From: Chitinophaga pinensis
Lineage (GTDB): Bacteria > Bacteroidota > Bacteroidia > UKL13-3
NCBI GenBank assembly: GCA_945876985.1
Contig: CAMCQX010000001.1
Span: 1-18,339, forward strand
Direction: 5' to 3'
DNA length: 18,339 nt
The notes beneath the pieces were generated by a model. The model was not told where the DNA came from. It searched no databases and saw nothing but the letters and a program-made list of their open reading frames with translations. Shown here piece after piece: positions 1-7,302 of the stretch (position 1 is the stretch's first letter; every line of letters begins with the position of its first letter). A program made the translations under genes and the position numbers.

Positions 1-27
1 AGTACAGTTCAAATAAGCTTTAAATAG
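1..27 (+). CDS. rimP: C-terminal end of ribosome maturation factor RimP (partial)
   Basis: The first nine codons read S-T-V-Q-I-S-F-K and then TAG, in frame from base 1. Bacteroidota RimP proteins commonly end in a beta strand of the form VxISFK, and rimP is the usual gene directly before nusA, so this is most likely the tail of rimP cut by the window edge. RimP helps mature the 30S ribosomal subunit. Only eight residues are visible, so the call rests on the ending and on gene order. The 58 bases between its stop and nusA are very AT-rich and hold no clear promoter or terminator, which fits co-transcription with nusA. Confidence 0.6.
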   Translation, partial: STVQISFK

Positions 28-85
28 TTAAAGGTATTTAGATAAAGAATTTAAAATTTAAAAATATAAAACAACAAAATAGAAT

Positions 86-1321
86 ATGCATAGTGAAGGA
101 CTGATAAGCTCATTTGATGAGTTTAAAGAATTTAAAAACATTGACAGAGCAACGCTTCAGCGCGTACTTGAAGATGTATTTAGAACCATGTTACGCAAAA
201 AATTTGTTACCGATGATAACTTTGATGTTATTATAAATGATAAAAGTGGTGACTTAGAAATTTGGCAAAATAGAAACATTGTTCATGACGGTGAAGTAGA
301 AAATCCAAGAACTCAAATTTCATATAGCGATGCTGTTAAAATTGAACCTGATTTTGAAATTGGGGAAGATGTAACTGAGGAAGTTGGAATGGCAGTATTT
401 GGTAGAAGAGCTATTTTATCAGCTCGTCAAACCTTGTTAGGAAAAGTGTTAGAACTAGAGAAAGACGAACTTTATAAGAAATATAAAGATAAAGTTGGTG
501 AAATTGTTAGTGGTGAAGTTTATCAAATTTGGAAAAAAGAAATCATGGTTCTTGATGAAGAAGGCAATGAACTATTACTTCAAAAAACTGAAATGATTCC
601 TGCTGACCATTATAAAAAAGGCGAATCAATTAAAGCAATTGTATTAAGAGTAGAAATGCACAATGGTAGCCCTAGAATTATTTTATCTCGTACTTCTCCA
701 TTATTCTTAGAAAGATTATTTGAATTAGAAGTACCAGAAATTATAGATGGTTTAATTAATATCAAAAAAATTGTGCGCGAACCAGGTAAACGTGCCAAAG
801 TAGCTGTTGAAAGTTATGATGATAGAATTGATCCAGTTGGAGCTTGTGTAGGTATGAAAGGTAGCCGTATTCATGGAATTGTTCGTGAATTACGTAACGA
901 AAATATTGATGTAATAAACTATACCAATAACTTACAATTATTAGTTACTCGTGCTTTAAGTCCTGCTAAAATTACAAGTATTAAAGTGGAAGAAGCTGAC
1001 AAACGCGTTTCAGTATTTTTAAAACCTGACCAAGTGAGCTTAGCTATTGGAAACGGAGGAAATAATATAAAACTTGCTGGTAAAATGGTAGGTTATGAAA
1101 TAGACGTTTATCGTGATGGTGAAAGTGAAGGAGATGATATTGATTTAGATGAATTTACAGACGAAATTGATAGTTGGATTATTGATGAGTTGAAAAATAC
1201 AGGTTTAGATACAGCCAAAGCTGTATTAGCGGTTTCAAACGAAGATTTAGTTCGTAGAACTGAATTGGAGGAAGATACAGTTACAGAAATCAAACGTATC
1301 ATTCAAGCCGAATTCGAATAA
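86..1321 (+). CDS. nusA: Transcription termination/antitermination protein NusA
   Basis: NusA binds RNA polymerase and nascent RNA in the cytoplasm and modulates pausing, intrinsic termination and antitermination. The 411-residue product has the expected order of domains: an N-terminal polymerase-binding domain (about 1-125), an S1 domain (about 130-205), then two KH domains with their GxxG loops visible as GMKGSR (256-261) and GNGGNN (322-327). A short acidic linker leads to a C-terminal helix-hairpin-helix-like segment (about 370-411). It lacks the two long acidic repeats of the E. coli protein, as is normal outside Gammaproteobacteria. The ATG at 86 gives the expected N-terminus for the group; no Shine-Dalgarno sequence is present. 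It follows rimP and is closed by a terminator at 1348, so infB is not in this transcript. Confidence 0.96.
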   Translation: MHSEGLISSFDEFKEFKNIDRATLQRVLEDVFRTMLRKKFVTDDNFDVIINDKSGDLEIWQNRNIVHDGEVENPRTQISYSDAVKIEPDFEIGEDVTEEVGMAVFGRRAILSARQTLLGKVLELEKDELYKKYKDKVGEIVSGEVYQIWKKEIMVLDEEGNELLLQKTEMIPADHYKKGESIKAIVLRVEMHNGSPRIILSRTSPLFLERLFELEVPEIIDGLINIKKIVREPGKRAKVAVESYDDRIDPVGACVGMKGSRIHGIVRELRNENIDVINYTNNLQLLVTRALSPAKITSIKVEEADKRVSVFLKPDQVSLAIGNGGNNIKLAGKMVGYEIDVYRDGESEGDDIDLDEFTDEIDSWIIDELKNTGLDTAKAVLAVSNEDLVRRTELEEDTVTEIKRIIQAEFE

Positions 1322-1347
1322 ACCTTAATAGTATAATCGATAATTTA

Positions 1348-1386
1348 AAAAGGGTAATTGATCAAATTTCAATAACCCTTTTTTTT
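1348..1386. terminator. Bidirectional intrinsic terminator between nusA and the glycosyltransferase
   Basis: Arms 1348-1360 and 1370-1382 pair over 13 positions with a single A:A mismatch around a 9-base loop. The right arm runs into eight or more T residues on the plus strand. On the minus strand the left arm runs into an A-tract that reads as T, so the same hairpin can end both the nusA transcript and the convergent glycosyltransferase transcript. Confidence 0.88.
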
Positions 1387-1411
1387 GTGCTAATTTAATT
1401 GAATTTCAAAT

Positions 1412-2221
1412 TTAAACTGACGCTTTGTTTCTAAACTTCAGTTTTCTATATAATTTAAAAACAGCAGTATGAGTAAAAGTTCTGATTAGTTTTACTTTTA
1501 GCCAAATTGCTGGATACATTAACCAATTTTTTATTGCCACTGGCAAAGGAAAATTGTTCCAACCAAAATGAATATATTCTTTATAACCTTGCATTCGCTT
1601 TTGGTAAGTAGCTCCTTGAATATCGTAAAAAGCAAAGATTTTATCTGTAAAAATAGCTTTATTAGCTTGGTTTTTAAAAAATAAAGCAAACCAAGTATTA
1701 TCAGCAACCAATTTGTAATTAATATTATAAAAGCCAATTTTTTCAAATGCTTTTATATAAGTAAATGTAGCTTGATGGCAGATGGGATAATGAGAGAAAA
1801 AATCGGAAAATGTAACCTGTTTTCCATTAATATAATTAACACCTGTTGGTTCATTTACTGTTTGTACTTTTCCATAAATAAGTTCAAAATCTTCCAGATT
1901 TTTGTTTTCAAAAATGTTTGCTAAAACTTCGTTATTATAAAAGGAATCGCCAGCATTTAAAAAGTATACCCATTCGCCTTTTGCAGCTTTTATTCCTTTG
2001 TTCATGGCATCGTAAATGCCCTTGTCAGGTTCAGAAATTAATGTTCCTATTTTGTTTTCAAACTGTTTTGATACTTGTAAGGTATTATCTTTTGAACCTC
2101 CATCTACCAAAATAAGCTCAAAATTTTGGTAAGTTTGATTCATGGCCGATTGCCAAGTTTGAAATAATAACTGCTCAGCGTTAAAAGTTACTGTTATTAA
2201 ACTTATTAATGGATTCGACAT
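1412..2221 (-). CDS. Family 2 glycosyltransferase (GT-A fold)
   Basis: A 269-residue GT2 enzyme, predicted to transfer a sugar from a nucleotide-sugar donor during surface polysaccharide or glycoconjugate synthesis. The N-terminus has the beta strand LISLITVTFNAE, the nucleotide-binding VDGGSKDNT (39-47), then EPDKGIYDAMNKG (64-76) and NAGD (89-92), whose Asp occupies the metal/sugar-phosphate position of the DxD motif. This pattern matches the WcaE-like GT2 subgroup. The C-terminal quarter is basic and aromatic with no clear membrane helix. The substrate cannot be told from sequence, and no polysaccharide cluster surrounds it. It starts 40 bases after the stop of the microlipoprotein and is probably co-transcribed with it. 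It converges on nusA. Confidence 0.88.
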   Translation of the reverse strand: MSNPLISLITVTFNAEQLLFQTWQSAMNQTYQNFELILVDGGSKDNTLQVSKQFENKIGTLISEPDKGIYDAMNKGIKAAKGEWVYFLNAGDSFYNNEVLANIFENKNLEDFELIYGKVQTVNEPTGVNYINGKQVTFSDFFSHYPICHQATFTYIKAFEKIGFYNINYKLVADNTWFALFFKNQANKAIFTDKIFAFYDIQGATYQKRMQGYKEYIHFGWNNFPLPVAIKNWLMYPAIWLKVKLIRTFTHTAVFKLYRKLKFRNKASV

Positions 2222-2261
2222 GCTTGAGGTATAAAGTATTTATAAATTTTAAATCCTTTTA

Positions 2262-2384
2262 CTAAAATTTAGGACAATTACATTTTTTGTTTCTTGCAAT
2301 TCCTTTTTTACTGCCACATGAAGTTACAGTAATTAAAAGTACCATTGATAGTAAACAATAAATGAGGATTCTATTTATTTTCAT
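2262..2384 (-). CDS. 40-residue putative microlipoprotein ending in CNCPKF
   Basis: Translating the minus strand from the ATG at 2384 gives 40 codons and a TAG. Residues 1-22 form a short basic start (K2, R5) and a hydrophobic stretch. A lipobox V-T-S-C places the lipidated cysteine at 23. The mature part is only 18 residues, GSKKGIARNKKCNCPKF after the Cys. I recall very short Bacteroidota lipoproteins with a basic tail ending in a Cys-Pro motif, but cannot search for homologues here. It would be exported by Sec, lipidated and held in the envelope; its role is unknown. A TTAATTTG sequence (minus strand, 2390-2397) is a near match to a -7 box just before the start. The glycosyltransferase starts 40 bases downstream on the same strand. 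Confidence 0.7.
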   Translation of the reverse strand: MKINRILIYCLLSMVLLITVTSCGSKKGIARNKKCNCPKF

Positions 2385-2405
2385 GGTCGCAAATTAAATA
2401 AATAA

Positions 2406-2432
2406 TTGTTTTACCATAATAAATTACTTTTG
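2406..2432 (+). promoter_or_regulatory. Probable promoter of the ATP synthase operon
   Basis: TACTTTTG at 2425-2432 fits the Bacteroidota sigma-ABfr -7 consensus TAnnTTTG. A TTG at 2406-2408 is the best -33 candidate, though the 16-base spacer is shorter than the usual 19-21. Transcription would begin near 2438-2440, only a few bases before the ATG at 2444. The box lies back to back with the start of the divergent microlipoprotein unit. Confidence 0.55.
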
Positions 2433-2443
2433 TGCTTTCAAAT

Positions 2444-2674
2444 ATGACCGAATCACCACCTAATAATGACTTAAAAAAAAGCTATACCAAATACACAAAA
2501 GTATTGGTTATGCTATTTCAAATTATAATTTTAATGTTAATTTTTACATTTTTAGGGAATTGGATTGACAAAAAGTATGAGCACAAAACACCTTATTTGA
2601 CAATTATTGGAGTTTTTGTAGGTATGGGAATTGGTTTTTATAACATGATAAAAAATGCGTTTAATGAAAAATAA
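2444..2674 (+). CDS. atpZ: AtpZ/AtpI-family ATP synthase accessory membrane protein
   Basis: A 76-residue protein with two membrane helices (about residues 19-38 and 47-68) joined by a short loop, GNWIDKKYEHKTPY, of the kind seen in the AtpZ/AtpI family (ATPase_gene1). Relatives at the head of atp operons help c-ring assembly or act as small Mg2+/Ca2+ carriers for the synthase. The ATG at 2444 is preferred over the in-frame GTG at 2432, because that GTG begins on the last base of the -7 box and would lie upstream of the likely transcription start. The N-terminal 18 residues are polar and cytoplasmic. It is followed after 10 bases by another small membrane protein and then atpB. Confidence 0.85.
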   Translation: MTESPPNNDLKKSYTKYTKVLVMLFQIIILMLIFTFLGNWIDKKYEHKTPYLTIIGVFVGMGIGFYNMIKNAFNEK

Positions 2675-2684
2675 TAAATAGAAA

Positions 2685-3077
2685 ATGAATAAAATAATTT
2701 CTTTTTTCTTACTTAGTATAGGCTTAAGTATTTTTATAGGAATTGCAACTTTTATGGCAATTGATTATTTTCAAATCAATTTAAATAAAAACGATGCAAT
2801 TTTATGTATCAGCTTTTTTTGCATAGTAACTTGTTTAGTGTTTTTTATCAGTTATTTGGGAATAAAAAAAGGGCACCAAGAATCAATTTCTTTTTTTTAT
2901 GCTGCCTTAGCTGTCAGATTTATAAGCACTTTGTTATATATTTTGTTTTATGTTAAAACCCATAAGGGGTATCAAATAGCATTCATTTTCTACTTCTTAT
3001 TGCTATTTATTTTATTTATTATATTTGAAATATATAAACTTACTACTAAATTGCGCTCCGATTCAGAAAGAAAATAA
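2685..3077 (+). CDS. Small four-helix membrane protein at the atpI position
   Basis: I do not recognise the 130-residue sequence as a named family. It has four predicted membrane helices, at about residues 4-26, 38-61, 68-88 and 95-116, with a charged C-terminus (KLRSDSERK). Lys and Arg residues in the KKGHQE loop and at the C-terminus suggest both ends are cytoplasmic. Position, size and topology match the AtpI-like protein that precedes atpB in many operons, so a role in c-ring assembly or ion supply to Fo is a reasonable inference from context only. It is tightly packed, 10 bases after atpZ and 6 bases before atpB, so it is almost certainly in the atp transcript. It is very rich in Phe and Ile. 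Confidence 0.75.
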   Translation: MNKIISFFLLSIGLSIFIGIATFMAIDYFQINLNKNDAILCISFFCIVTCLVFFISYLGIKKGHQESISFFYAALAVRFISTLLYILFYVKTHKGYQIAFIFYFLLLFILFIIFEIYKLTTKLRSDSERK

Positions 3078-3083
3078 GAACAA

Positions 3084-4229
3084 ATGACTCATATAAAAAG
3101 TTTAAAATCAATGTATTATACAGCAAAATCATCATTTTTAACAATTATATTTTGTTTCATTTCTGTTATTTCATTTGCAAATCAGCCATCTACAAACACA
3201 ATAGTAGATACAACTTCAGTTGGGTCGGAAAGTGAGCATGCTCATACAAATGCTAAACATGAAGAAAGTCATGGTGAAGAAAAGTTTAATATCAATAAAA
3301 CCATTATGGAGCATATTTCTGATGCTCACCAATGGCATTTATGGGCTCACACTAGTTTACCGTTACCTGTAATTCTTTATACCGACAAAGGCATTGAAAT
3401 TTTTTCAAGTGCCCACTTTGGTCACGGAGAAGAAAGCCATATTTACCAAGGAAATTATCCTTACCAATTAATTCACGAAAAAATTAAAGTGGTAAATGAG
3501 CAAGGTGAAGTTAATCCTAATATTATGGTTTTAGATTTTTCTATTACTAAAAACGTAGCAAGTATGCTGTTAGCGGTTATTTGTTTAATTATTATATTCT
3601 TAAGTGTTTCCAAATCATACGCAAAAAGAGGTGTAGGCGCTCCTAAAGGTTTGCAAAGTTGGATTGAACCATTAATTATTTTTGTAAGAGATGATATAGC
3701 TGAACCTAACTTAGGTAAAAGAACAGCTAAGTTCATGCCTTTTTTATTAACTATATTTTTCTTTATTTGGTTTGTAAATATGTTAGGTTTAATTCCATTT
3801 TTTCCAGGTGGAGCTAATGTAACAGGTAATATTGCAGTAACAATGGTACTAGCAGTTATTACATTTATTATTACAAATTTAAATGGTAAAAAAACTTATT
3901 GGGGTCATATATTTTTACCACACGTGCCATGGTGGTTATATCCACTAATGGTAGTTTTAGAAATTATTGGTATTTTTACAAAACCTATAGCTTTAATGAT
4001 TCGTTTGTTTGCAAACATTACAGCAGGTCATATTTTAGTGTTAAGCTTAGTGTGTTTAACATTCATTTTTAAATCATTAACAGTAGGTATCGTTGCCGCA
4101 CCGTTTATTGTATTTATTAGCGCTATTGAATTGTTGGTTGCATTTATGCAAGCATTTATTTTTACCATGTTAGCCGCATTATATATTGGCATGGCATTGG
4201 AAGAACCTGCACCAGAAGCACACCATTAA
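3084..4229 (+). CDS. atpB: F1Fo ATP synthase subunit a
   Basis: Subunit a forms the proton half-channels of Fo beside the c-ring. The 381-residue product is about 110 longer than E. coli AtpB. The extra length is a signal-peptide-like N-terminus (ending near residue 33) and a His/Glu-rich stretch before the first core helix at about 155. The core has the essential arginine at 307 in IRLFANITAGH. The residue equivalent to E. coli Glu219 is His316, and that equivalent to His245 is Glu349 (IELLVAFMQAF). This is the reciprocal swap known from mitochondrial subunit a. The start could also be the ATG at codon 10, which would give a cleaner signal peptide. The C-terminus is EEPAPEAHH. Confidence 0.96.
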   Translation: MTHIKSLKSMYYTAKSSFLTIIFCFISVISFANQPSTNTIVDTTSVGSESEHAHTNAKHEESHGEEKFNINKTIMEHISDAHQWHLWAHTSLPLPVILYTDKGIEIFSSAHFGHGEESHIYQGNYPYQLIHEKIKVVNEQGEVNPNIMVLDFSITKNVASMLLAVICLIIIFLSVSKSYAKRGVGAPKGLQSWIEPLIIFVRDDIAEPNLGKRTAKFMPFLLTIFFFIWFVNMLGLIPFFPGGANVTGNIAVTMVLAVITFIITNLNGKKTYWGHIFLPHVPWWLYPLMVVLEIIGIFTKPIALMIRLFANITAGHILVLSLVCLTFIFKSLTVGIVAAPFIVFISAIELLVAFMQAFIFTMLAALYIGMALEEPAPEAHH

Positions 4230-4266
4230 TCAATAAATCAAATTTTAAAATTTTAAACTAAACTAA

Positions 4267-4494
<228 letters not shown>

Positions 4495-4511
4495 TAAAAA
4501 ATTAGCATAAA

Positions 4512-4549
4512 AAAGCCCGGTTAAATTTGAAATCGGGCTTTATTTTATT
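4512..4549 (+). terminator. Intra-operon terminator-like hairpin between atpE and atpF
   Basis: Arms 4512-4522 and 4531-4541 pair over 11 positions (AAAGCCCG with CGGGCTTT, one G:U, two A:U) around an 8-base loop, followed by ATTTTATTTT. It has the form of an intrinsic terminator but sits inside the atp operon, 18 bases after the atpE stop. No TAnnTTTG box lies between it and atpF, so some polymerase must read through. A partial terminator or a 3' end that stabilises the atpE message are the likely roles. Confidence 0.75.
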
Positions 4550-4573
4550 TTAAAAAACTAACAAAATTATACC

Positions 4574-5068
4574 ATGGAATTAGTAACCCCAAGTATTGGT
4601 TTATTATTTTGGAGTTCATTGTCTTTTTTTATACTATTTATAGTATTAACTAAGTTTGCATGGAAGCCAATTACTAAAACCTTAAAGGAAAGAGAAGATA
4701 GTATTGACGAGGCTTTAAAGTCGGCTGAAATTGCTCGTTTGCAATTAGAAAGTTTGAAAACTGACAACCAACGTTTGTTAAATGAAGCCAGAGTTGAACG
4801 CGATAAGTTATTAAAAGAAGCCAACGAAATTAAGGATCAAATTTTAGCGAAGGCTAAAGGTGATGCTAAAAGCGAAGGTGATAAAATGATAGCAGCAGCC
4901 AAAGAAGCAATTGAAATGGAGAAAGTAAACGCCATGAATCAGTTGAAAACTCAGGTTGCTGTGCTTACAGTTGACTTAGCTGAAAAAATACTTCGTAAGA
5001 AAATGGAAGACAGAACCCAACAAGAGGTTTTTGTAAATGATAGTTTAAAAAATATAACACTGAACTAA
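4574..5068 (+). CDS. atpF: F1Fo ATP synthase subunit b
   Basis: Subunit b is the peripheral stalk that ties F1 to Fo. The 164-residue product has one N-terminal membrane helix (about 7-26), the conserved KFAWKPI turn, then a long charged helix rich in Glu, Lys and Ala that forms the dimeric coiled coil (about 35-150). The length is usual for bacterial b subunits. There is a single b gene and no b' paralogue, so a homodimer is expected. The ATG at 4574 follows the hairpin after atpE. The next gene, atpH, begins 4 bases after its stop, so the two are translationally close. Confidence 0.96.
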   Translation: MELVTPSIGLLFWSSLSFFILFIVLTKFAWKPITKTLKEREDSIDEALKSAEIARLQLESLKTDNQRLLNEARVERDKLLKEANEIKDQILAKAKGDAKSEGDKMIAAAKEAIEMEKVNAMNQLKTQVAVLTVDLAEKILRKKMEDRTQQEVFVNDSLKNITLN

Positions 5069-5072
5069 TCAT

Positions 5073-5624
5073 ATGTCAGATTATAGAGTAGCCAGTCGTT
5101 ATGCCAAATCATTAATTGATTTAGCAACAGAACAAAATATTTTGGATGTAATATGTGCCGATATTAAATTATTGAAACATACTATTGAAGAAAATAATGC
5201 TTTAGAAAACTTGCTTAAAAGTCCAGTGATTAAAGGCGATAAAAAAATGGCAGTTATTACTCAAATATTTGCTAGTTCGTTCAATAAATTAACTATTTCA
5301 TTTGTAGCTATCATTACACGTAAACAACGTGAAATGGTTTTAGTTACTATTTGTGAAGCTTTCATTGCTCAATATAACGAAATTAATAAAATTGCTACTG
5401 CAACAGTAAAAACTGCTACAGAAGCATCAGCTGAAATTAAAGCTGAAATTCAAAACTTTTTACAACAACAAAGTGGTAAAAACGTAGAACTAAATATGCT
5501 TGTTGATTCATCTTTAATTGGTGGATTAATGATTCAAATGGAAGACCGTTTGTATGATGCAAGTATTTCTGGTAAATTACGCAAAGCCAAACAACAGTTA
5601 TTAAACACATATATCTCAAAATAA
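5073..5624 (+). CDS. atpH: F1Fo ATP synthase subunit delta
   Basis: Delta caps the top of F1 and binds the b stalk. The 183-residue product starts with the conserved helix [16 protein letters not shown], which contacts the alpha subunit. The C-terminal region contains [20 protein letters not shown] (about 150-170), the typical signature of delta/OSCP proteins. Length is normal. It lies 4 bases after atpF and 13 bases before atpA within the same transcript. Confidence 0.96.
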   Translation: MSDYRVASRYAKSLIDLATEQNILDVICADIKLLKHTIEENNALENLLKSPVIKGDKKMAVITQIFASSFNKLTISFVAIITRKQREMVLVTICEAFIAQYNEINKIATATVKTATEASAEIKAEIQNFLQQQSGKNVELNMLVDSSLIGGLMIQMEDRLYDASISGKLRKAKQQLLNTYISK

Positions 5625-5637
5625 ACAAAAAATTATT

Positions 5638-7215
5638 ATGGTAGAGATTAGACCTGACGAAGTATCAGCAATTATCAGAGAGCAATTAAGCAACTTTAAA
5701 ACAGATGCTGAATTACAAGAAGTAGGAACAGTGCTTCAAGTGGGTGATGGAATTGCCCGCATTTATGGATTAACTAAAGTTCAATCTGGAGAGTTAATTG
5801 AATTTGCAAATGGAGTACAAGCAATTGTTCTAAATTTGGAAGAGGATAACGTAGGAGCTGTATTATTAGGCTCAAGCGATTCAATTATAGAAGGTGATAC
5901 CGTTAAAAGAACTGGTAGAATTGCTTCTATTAATGTAGGACATGGAATGGTTGGCCGTGTAGTGAATACATTAGGTTTGCCTATTGATGGTAAAGGACCA
6001 ATTGCCGGTGATTTATACGAAATGCCTTTGGAACGTAAAGCTCCTGGTGTTATTTATCGTGAGCCTGTAAAAGAACCTTTACAAACTGGTATCAAAGCTA
6101 TTGACGCTATGATTCCTATTGGTCGTGGACAACGTGAATTAGTAATTGGTGATCGTCAAACTGGTAAAACTGCCGTTTGTATTGATGCCATTATCAATCA
6201 AAAAGAATTTTACGAAGCGGGTAACCCTGTTTATTGTATTTATGTTGCTATTGGTCAAAAAGCATCTACAGTTGCACAAATTGTAAATACTTTAGAAGCT
6301 AATGGTGCTATGAAATATACAACTGTGGTAACTGCTACTTCATCAGATCCAGCTCCAATGCAGTTTTATGCGCCAATGGCTGGTGCTGCAATTGGTGAGT
6401 TTTTCCGCGATTTGGGAAATCCTGCTTTAGTGGTTTATGACGATTTATCGAAACAAGCTGTAGCTTACCGCGAAGTTTCATTGTTATTACGTAGACCGCC
6501 AGGACGTGAAGCATATCCTGGTGATGTGTTTTATCTTCACTCTCGTTTACTAGAACGTGCTGCAAAAATTAATGCAACTGATTCTATTGCGCAAGCAATG
6601 AATGATATTCCTGAATCTATCAAACATTTAGTAAAAGGTGGTGGATCATTAACTGCTTTACCAATTATTGAAACTCAAGCTGGTGACGTTTCTGCATACA
6701 TTCCAACAAACGTAATTTCTATTACTGATGGTCAAATTTTCTTAGAGTCAAATTTATTTAACTCAGGAATTCGTCCAGCTATTAACGTAGGTATTTCGGT
6801 ATCACGTGTGGGTGGAAATGCTCAAATTAAATCAATGAAAAAAGTTGCTGGAACTTTAAAATTAGATCAAGCTCAATACCGCGAGTTAGAAGCTTTCTCT
6901 AAATTTGGTTCTGACTTAGACGCTGCAACTAAAGCTGTTTTAGCAAAAGGTGCTCGTAATGTTGAAATTTTGAAACAAGGTCAGTTTTCTCCTTTACGTG
7001 TAGATCAACAAGTAGCAATTATTTATTTAGGAACTAAAGGTTTATTATCGAATGTTCCTGTAAATAAAGTTCGTGAGTTTGAAGCAGAGTTTTTAAGTTA
7101 CATGGAAAATAAACATAAAAACACTTTAGATGATTTGAAAAAAGGTTTAACAGATGATGCTTCTGCAGTTCTTGAAAAAGTTTGTAAAGAATTATCAGCA
7201 AAATACGTAGGTTAA
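5638..7215 (+). CDS. atpA: F1Fo ATP synthase subunit alpha
   Basis: Alpha carries the non-catalytic nucleotide sites and contributes the arginine finger to the beta sites. The 525-residue product is full length. The N-terminal beta barrel (about 25-95) includes [10 protein letters not shown]. The Walker A motif is GDRQTGKT (171-178), followed by [22 protein letters not shown], and SVSRVGG carries the catalytic Arg390. The C-terminal helical domain ends in KYVG. The gene is rich in repeated GGT and CGT codons, as expected for high expression. It is followed by a 24-bp imperfect hairpin and then atpG. The atpD partner is not in this window. Confidence 0.98.
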   Translation: MVEIRPDEVSAIIREQLSNFKTDAELQEVGTVLQVGDGIARIYGLTKVQSGELIEFANGVQAIVLNLEEDNVGAVLLGSSDSIIEGDTVKRTGRIASINVGHGMVGRVVNTLGLPIDGKGPIAGDLYEMPLERKAPGVIYREPVKEPLQTGIKAIDAMIPIGRGQRELVIGDRQTGKTAVCIDAIINQKEFYEAGNPVYCIYVAIGQKASTVAQIVNTLEANGAMKYTTVVTATSSDPAPMQFYAPMAGAAIGEFFRDLGNPALVVYDDLSKQAVAYREVSLLLRRPPGREAYPGDVFYLHSRLLERAAKINATDSIAQAMNDIPESIKHLVKGGGSLTALPIIETQAGDVSAYIPTNVISITDGQIFLESNLFNSGIRPAINVGISVSRVGGNAQIKSMKKVAGTLKLDQAQYRELEAFSKFGSDLDAATKAVLAKGARNVEILKQGQFSPLRVDQQVAIIYLGTKGLLSNVPVNKVREFEAEFLSYMENKHKNTLDDLKKGLTDDASAVLEKVCKELSAKYVG

Positions 7216-7227
7216 TAATAGTAAAAA

Positions 7228-7284
7228 GTTAATAGGTTGATGAGTTAATAGGTTTTTACTTTATTAACTAACCAACTTGTTAAC
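7228..7284 (+). repeat. Large imperfect inverted repeat / RNA hairpin between atpA and atpG
   Basis: Arms 7228-7251 and 7261-7284 are complementary at 19 of 24 positions. In RNA three of the other five are G:U pairs, leaving two mismatches, with a 9-base loop (7252-7260). The left arm itself repeats GTTAATAGG. A competing 8-bp stem (7220-7227 with 7253-7260) shares the loop. No T-run follows, so it does not look like a terminator. It is a good candidate for an RNA processing or stability element, or a small palindromic repeat insertion. Confidence 0.8.
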
Positions 7285-7302
7285 CAATCATCTAATTAAA
7301 AA

